Assembly: GCA_022113835.1 (NCBI GenBank)
Contig: JAILWY010000006.1
Span: 9,408,501 to 9,472,500, forward strand
From: Atopsyche davidsoni
Lineage: Eukaryota; Arthropoda; Insecta; Trichoptera; Hydrobiosidae
Reading direction: 5' to 3'
DNA: 64,000 bases
Shown: positions 59,228-64,000 of the stretch, piece after piece
How positions within the stretch are numbered: the first letter of the stretch is position 1
Layout of the letters: each line of letters opens with the position of its first letter
The notes under the pieces: generated by a model
The model's input: only the letters and a program-made list of their open reading frames with translations
What the model was told of the DNA's origin: nothing
Database searches by the model: none
Program-made: the position numbers and the translations under genes

Positions 59228-61904
59228 CTGAAACTCGAATTTATAATATCGCAGATTGAAATAATCGCGTCTATACAAGTATTATATCGAATGTTGGTGT
59301 ATTGATTGGAAACAAAATATTTCATTGCATAAAAATCACATGTATTTTTTTTTACTTCGCTTTATTGTTATACAACATTATTTAAAGCTTCAGAAAGATC
59401 ACAAAACGATAAAAAGTCACATCTAATATTTTTGCCAGACTAACAAATTAATTTTAGAGCTATGCTGTGATAATTTTTTTGACTGATTTGTAGATCGGTG
59501 CTTTGAAACAACTCTTAGGGATTGTTTAAAGGATGATTTATATAAGAAAGTCAATAAATTTGGAAAATATGGTTCTTTGCGAAATGACTGCGTATTTTAT
59601 GCACACTGTAAAAAAAATACTACAAAGATTGATTTACTAAAATTACACTCGATGTAAAGTATTAAGTATTGTAAATCATCTGGTATTAAACAAAGCAGGA
59701 ATAATTAAGGCCAGTTTTTGATTATCTTTAAGATAGTTCTTATTAATAACAAACGCATTTTTTATAACAAGAAACGCACCAATAGAAAATCCACCAATTA
59801 TAAAACGAAGTTCTCGCCGGAACTATCAAAATGCAGTAGTTGGTATCATTAAAATATACTTAATCTAAAGTCTCTTTTTCGACTTCCTGTCTTTGTTACG
59901 CCCTTTGTGATAAATTGTATTTTAACAGGGCAAAATGAAAGGTTATTCAATTAAGTTTCAGTAATTATCTCGTTGGGCATTAAAGTTATCATAAATTATT
60001 AAATAATAGATAGATATGAATTTTTAATAATATTTTTACTCTTTTTATTTTTGTGATAAGCATTTATTTGAAATTATATTGCGTTATACGGTTGAAGACT
60101 CCTGTTAAAAGATTTCTAATTCGTGATATTTAATTATCTTTTTACGTTGAATTTTGGGATATGTAGCAGACAACATTTTTCATTGTTTTATTTTATGTAA
60201 GATCTTTGAGAAAAAGTTTCTGGATATCAAATGATGTTCTAGACTTTGATAAATGAATCTCAAGTAGTGGGTTTAATGTTAGGCCAGCTAAATTATGGTC
60301 TTTTTAAAGTTCTAAATTCACCGGTGATTCTACTACGTAAATGAGGTGATCTTTGGCCGCAGGTAACAATTCGAGATCTCAAGGACTTCTAAGGATTTCT
60401 CTCGAGTGAAGTGTTGATTTCTACTTTTGTATTACTTCTACTAATAAAATACTGGTCTTCATTAACAGGAGTATTTTTTTTTGGAAAGACTTAATTTTAA
60501 GTGTAATTATCATTAGAGAACGATGTTTATTTTCTAGGAGGACAAATTTCTAATTTTACATCATCTAATGCACCACCATTTAAAAATATGTTGGTAATTT
60601 TAAATTAAATAAAGGATTCAAATATGTGGTAAAAAAGTAGTTACTTTTATACGTGCAATATTTACATTCACAACATTATTACAAACTTTGTTATGTTTTT
60701 CTGATCGTGCTTATTATTCTCAACATCAAAAAACATTTTTTTACAGAATAATATAAAGGTAACCCGTTTTCATTCTATTCCATATAAGCATTGACTGAAA
60801 TTTATTATGAACCTAGTTTTATTAATCCAGCAACTCTTTAGTATAGATTGATTCTTGGAAAAACACAAATGCTTCTGGCCCATTACCTTATGAGGCTAAT
60901 GCATTAAGAACTAGTCCCTGGAAATATGGGGTTTATTTGCAAAAAAGTAACCTTTTAACTAATAAATCAACCGCAGAACAAAACAAACTCTCAGAACCAG
61001 CGCAAAAAGCTCTTTTATTTATAAAGATGTTCTTAAATCTTATCTAAAGCTTTGATTCATTATGCTAAATTTTCGGTTAGGGGTTATTAATAACATGAAA
61101 TTGAGCAAAGAATATATATTTTATGAGTTATACTTTTATATTTTAGATGAAAATCTTTAAATTGAAATGTTTTCATTATGTATATTTATTGTCGTGAAGA
61201 AAACAGCAACATAATAATTTTTTTCTGACCTTGATAACAAAATCCAATTTTTAAAAACAGTTTTTTTAAATAAATTTTAATAGTGTTAATAAGTGTGTTT
61301 GCTTGCTGCTGCTGCTTTATATAAGAAATTAAACTCAGGGGTATAAAATTACGAATCATTTGTAATATAAAATATTATTCATCCATATTTTATGATAATA
61401 GGATTTACCTAAGTATTCCTTGGAATACTTATGATAGAGCTGTGTTGTCAATGCTGTTATTAATAAATAGATTAAGTGTATGCTGTGCAAATTTGCATTA
61501 CGTTGAAACGCACGTAGTTTCTGGAAACATTATACTTTTAATGCCACAAACAAGATGCTGAAACAATAGTCTTTGGATGAGAACCCGTTTAGTGCATCCT
61601 AACCGACAAGTAAACACATTAAAAGGAACTAAGCGCTTTGATAAATAAACAAGTTAGTACGTTAGGGATACTCATTACCAGAGTCTCTAGCTAAATGGAC
61701 AATAGAGGAAGATGTTTAACGAAAGAATTCAGGATCCTTGTATGTAAGTCATGAAATAAAATGTTGCTGTATGAGTACAAGTCAATATTTTGCGTTTATG
61801 TATTATTTTACTCGTCTTTTAGCACTTCTAATTAAATTCTGTGTATGCAAGTAAAGCACTTGGTGGAATTTAATTTAAATATTTTTATTACCTCTACCTG
61901 AGGG
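59228..61904. other. AT-rich stretch, nothing recognised
   Basis: About 2.7 kb without a supported feature. A short (TGC)n tract lies at about 61304-61316. Confidence 0.5.
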
Positions 61905-61990
61905 TGAAATCTCTGAAGATGGTTCAAGCTCAGAGGGCAGAAAACACCAAGCAGCTCACAACATAAGAGACCACAAAATCATCAAATAAA
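61905..61990 (+). repeat. Dispersed repeat, copy B
   Basis: Related to 22855-22965 through CTCAGAGGGCAGAAAAC, CCAAGCA and ACAAAATCAT in the same order. Confidence 0.55.
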
Positions 61991-62104
61991 ACCTACGAAT
62001 ATACCTGTTATTCAGGTGTGCTTTATTAATTAACCAGTAGGTGTGGTTGCAAATATTTTTACCAAAACAAATATTCCAACTCGGAGAGCAAGCATACAAT
62101 CCCG

Positions 62105-62310
62105 TTGTACTCACAAACCTTTCGTTTCATTTGAGGTTTCACTTCGGGTGAAGTCCACCCGCCAGACCGCTTCCCCGCCATGCTGTGTTTCGGCTTCGGT
62201 GCCGAGGAAATGAAATTCAATTTCGCGCCGCGACCGCCTGACCTGCCCGACGGCTGAGACAACCGTCTCTTTGTTTTGTTTGAGACGCGTATTTCCGTTT
62301 CCCACATCGA
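62105..62310 (-). other. GC-richer block with open frames, possible exon
   Basis: On the minus strand two overlapping frames stay open (86 and 64 codons), one including KPKHSMAGKRSGGWTSPEVK. A weak donor GTTTGT lies at the downstream edge (about 62119). Composition alone lowers stop frequency, and no domain is recognised. Coding status is undetermined. Confidence 0.25.
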
Positions 62311-62939
62311 TTGAGGCAAAAGTTAAGTGGGACTAATCAAGTGTAATGTGCAAAACAATATAAAACTATTCCTCTTAAACATCTACGCATTTTGTTATTC
62401 GATTAGCTGTATGATGTGAATATATGAAAAATTGTTTAATATATGTTTTTATTTCATTTTCATAAACTAACAGTCATTGATAAAATATGTGCAATATAAG
62501 ATATAACAATCAAATAATAATAAATTATATTTAAATAATTTTGTACTAGATTATAGATACTATATATGTATTGATAAATCGTTTTACTCTCATAAAATGT
62601 CATGCCTACTAACAAACTATTACGCTGTTGTTTATTGCATGAAGATTTCTTTAATAACTCATGAAGCATATTTTTTTCACCCAATTTCATATTTTATAAT
62701 AAACTATTTAGAAAATTTTGCTTTTATATCCTTGATTACGTGACATTAAAAAAAAGTAAAGTTAGTTGAGAATCGAATGATCAATTTTACATACAGTGTT
62801 ACAAGTCACAGGCGTATATTTAAACACATTAACGTGTATTGTAATTCACAATACAAACATAATATTTTATCACATTTAAAATCGTAATGTGTGATCTTTT
62901 ATACTTAAAAAAGATGTGCTAAATTCTTAAGCACATAAC
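62311..62939. other. AT-rich spacer
   Basis: Nothing recognised. Confidence 0.5.
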
Positions 62940-63263
62940 TCATACACTAACAAAACCACCTGTCATATTTATCTCACCACCAGCTTCATCACCGGCCGCA
63001 GAGCTTTCAATCACAATCACCTCCGACAGCCCATCGTCCAGCAATCCACATAAACCGTTTGCAGCAACGCAAAGTAAATACTGTACAAGTATATTACAAA
63101 AGCATATAAATATACATAAAGATGCAGCGTAAGTCTCCGTGTTGCAACGACCCGCGCGGCCAGGTGATCGCTTTCTTATGACAAGCATGTAATTTTGTTG
63201 CACCAGGCCCATGAGCAATAAAATATACGCGAGAGTAATTTTACAGCAGCTTATTTTGGACAA
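62940..63263 (-). CDS. Hypothetical 107-codon frame, possible terminal exon (62940-63080)
   Basis: The frame is open on the minus strand from ATG 63263 to the stop 62940-62942. It has two hydrophobic stretches (around ITLAYILLLMGLV and CIFICFCNILVQYLLCVAA) and a Gly/Glu/Ser-rich tail ending MTGGFVSV. An acceptor, TTTTGTAATATACTTGTACAG, sits just before 63080. The last 46 residues could therefore be a terminal exon, with the hydrophobic upstream part being intron. Composition rises in GC in the tail. No family is recognised. Confidence 0.3.
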   Translation of the reverse strand: MSKISCCKITLAYILLLMGLVQQNYMLVIRKRSPGRAGRCNTETYAASLCIFICFCNILVQYLLCVAANGLCGLLDDGLSEVIVIESSAAGDEAGGEINMTGGFVSV

Positions 63264-63299
63264 AATAATACTTGTAGCTTTTAGTAAAAAAAAAACAAG

Positions 63300-64000
63300 C
63301 TAAGCGATGCTTAAAGACCCTGCGTACAACATGATCGGTTCTGAACCTTTTTGAAATCGAAAATAAGTTACCTGAAATAGCGATTTTTTTTTTAATGAAT
63401 ATGATAATTTAAAAATATTGAGATATGACCAGTTTTGCTAACACCTTCAAGACTCTGCTTGAAGATGCTAATCTGGGTCGTTGTCTAGTTGCGTTAAAAA
63501 TTTAACTATGATATTAAATCCTAAGTAAATGTATTTTGTATCACAATAAATATGTCGAAAACGGTTGATGCCAAAACCATTGCGTCACTCATTAGAACCA
63601 GTAAAAAAAAAAGGGCGCCTTCATTTCCCCTTCTCACATCAACGGATATGTCTTGGGTTCACTCAGCAAATAAAACATACGAAATCAGTGAAACTAAAAT
63701 ATAAGTTAAATTCAAATGCCCCGTATAAATTGTGTCCTTGTATCCTTGTGGGGTCCATTTTCAATCTCACCCGTATGAATACAGTTAATATGGCTTCAAC
63801 ATGAGAGTCCAGTATATTGAGACTATTTTTTATTTAATTTGTCGAATATATAAACGTAATGCCCCGCATCACGTGTGGTTGTGCGTGCGTGGGAGGCTAT
63901 GCAAATCGAGAGCCCTCGTGGCCGGGGCCGTTGTTTTTGTCTGTCATCTTGGAATATTAAAGCTCCCATTTGCATACACAGTAACTTTCCATTCGGGAGT
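63300..64000. other. AT-rich end of window with a mixed block at about 63855-63945
   Basis: The final block (ATCACGTGTGGTTGTGCGTG and GGCCGGGGCCG) is GC-richer. It ends near GTTGTTTTTGTCTGTCATCT, loosely like a string near 44990-45030. The 79-codon frame at 63565-63804 is not recognised. Confidence 0.3.

Noticed and set aside
1..64000. CRISPR arrays, bacterial operons, rRNA genes, complete tRNA genes
   Set aside because: None seen. No regularly spaced repeats, no dense gene order, and no complete cloverleaf with a sound acceptor stem.

Overview
The window looks like AT-rich nuclear DNA from an insect, or a closely related arthropod, with a large intron- and transposon-rich genome. The evidence is strong A/T bias with long homopolymers, only short open frames, spliceosomal signals, and decayed piggyBac, hAT, mariner, LINE and tRNA-SINE copies. 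Three short (TTAGG)n-type tracts match the insect telomere unit. I cannot name the species. There is no operon, CRISPR array, rRNA or intact long ORF. Nearly all longest open frames are chance or transposon-derived.

Layout. 0-5 kb holds a complete but internally deleted piggyBac-like element (1347-3130) with its TTAA duplications. 5-13 kb holds a GC-rich patch with a splice donor, a foldback repeat (5477-5763), a recursive splice-site candidate (6122/6123), a tRNA-type SINE head, a second very clean foldback (10067-10500), a 5'-truncated antisense LINE (11040-11868) and a short hAT-type element with an 8-bp duplication. 13-26 kb is mostly empty AT-rich sequence with GC-rich patches, microsatellites, another foldback copy and SINE pieces. 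26-32.5 kb holds the best host-gene candidate: four phase-compatible + strand exons that would encode a small secreted protein of about 129 residues. It has a signal peptide, an early Gly-Lys-Arg site and a poly(A) signal at 32418. 32-46 kb is gene-poor, with a mariner relic at about 37.8-38.1 kb. 46-49 kb is a busy patch: a second hAT-type element with perfect 8-bp duplications, a perfect hairpin, a GC-rich block, a nearly full-length SINE, a telomere-like tract, and a TATA box followed by a consensus splice donor. 49-64 kb has a second, near-ideal recursive splice site (52039/52040), a perfect 14-bp hairpin and several weak minus-strand exon candidates.

How it may fit together (inference). 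The secreted-protein gene would lie on the + strand with a long 5' intron containing the 6.1-kb recursive site. A second + strand transcript may start near 47.5 kb and cross the 52-kb recursive site. Both recursive sites have a second donor about 52-56 nt downstream, as the RS-exon definition model predicts. RNA-seq or cross-species alignment would decide these points.
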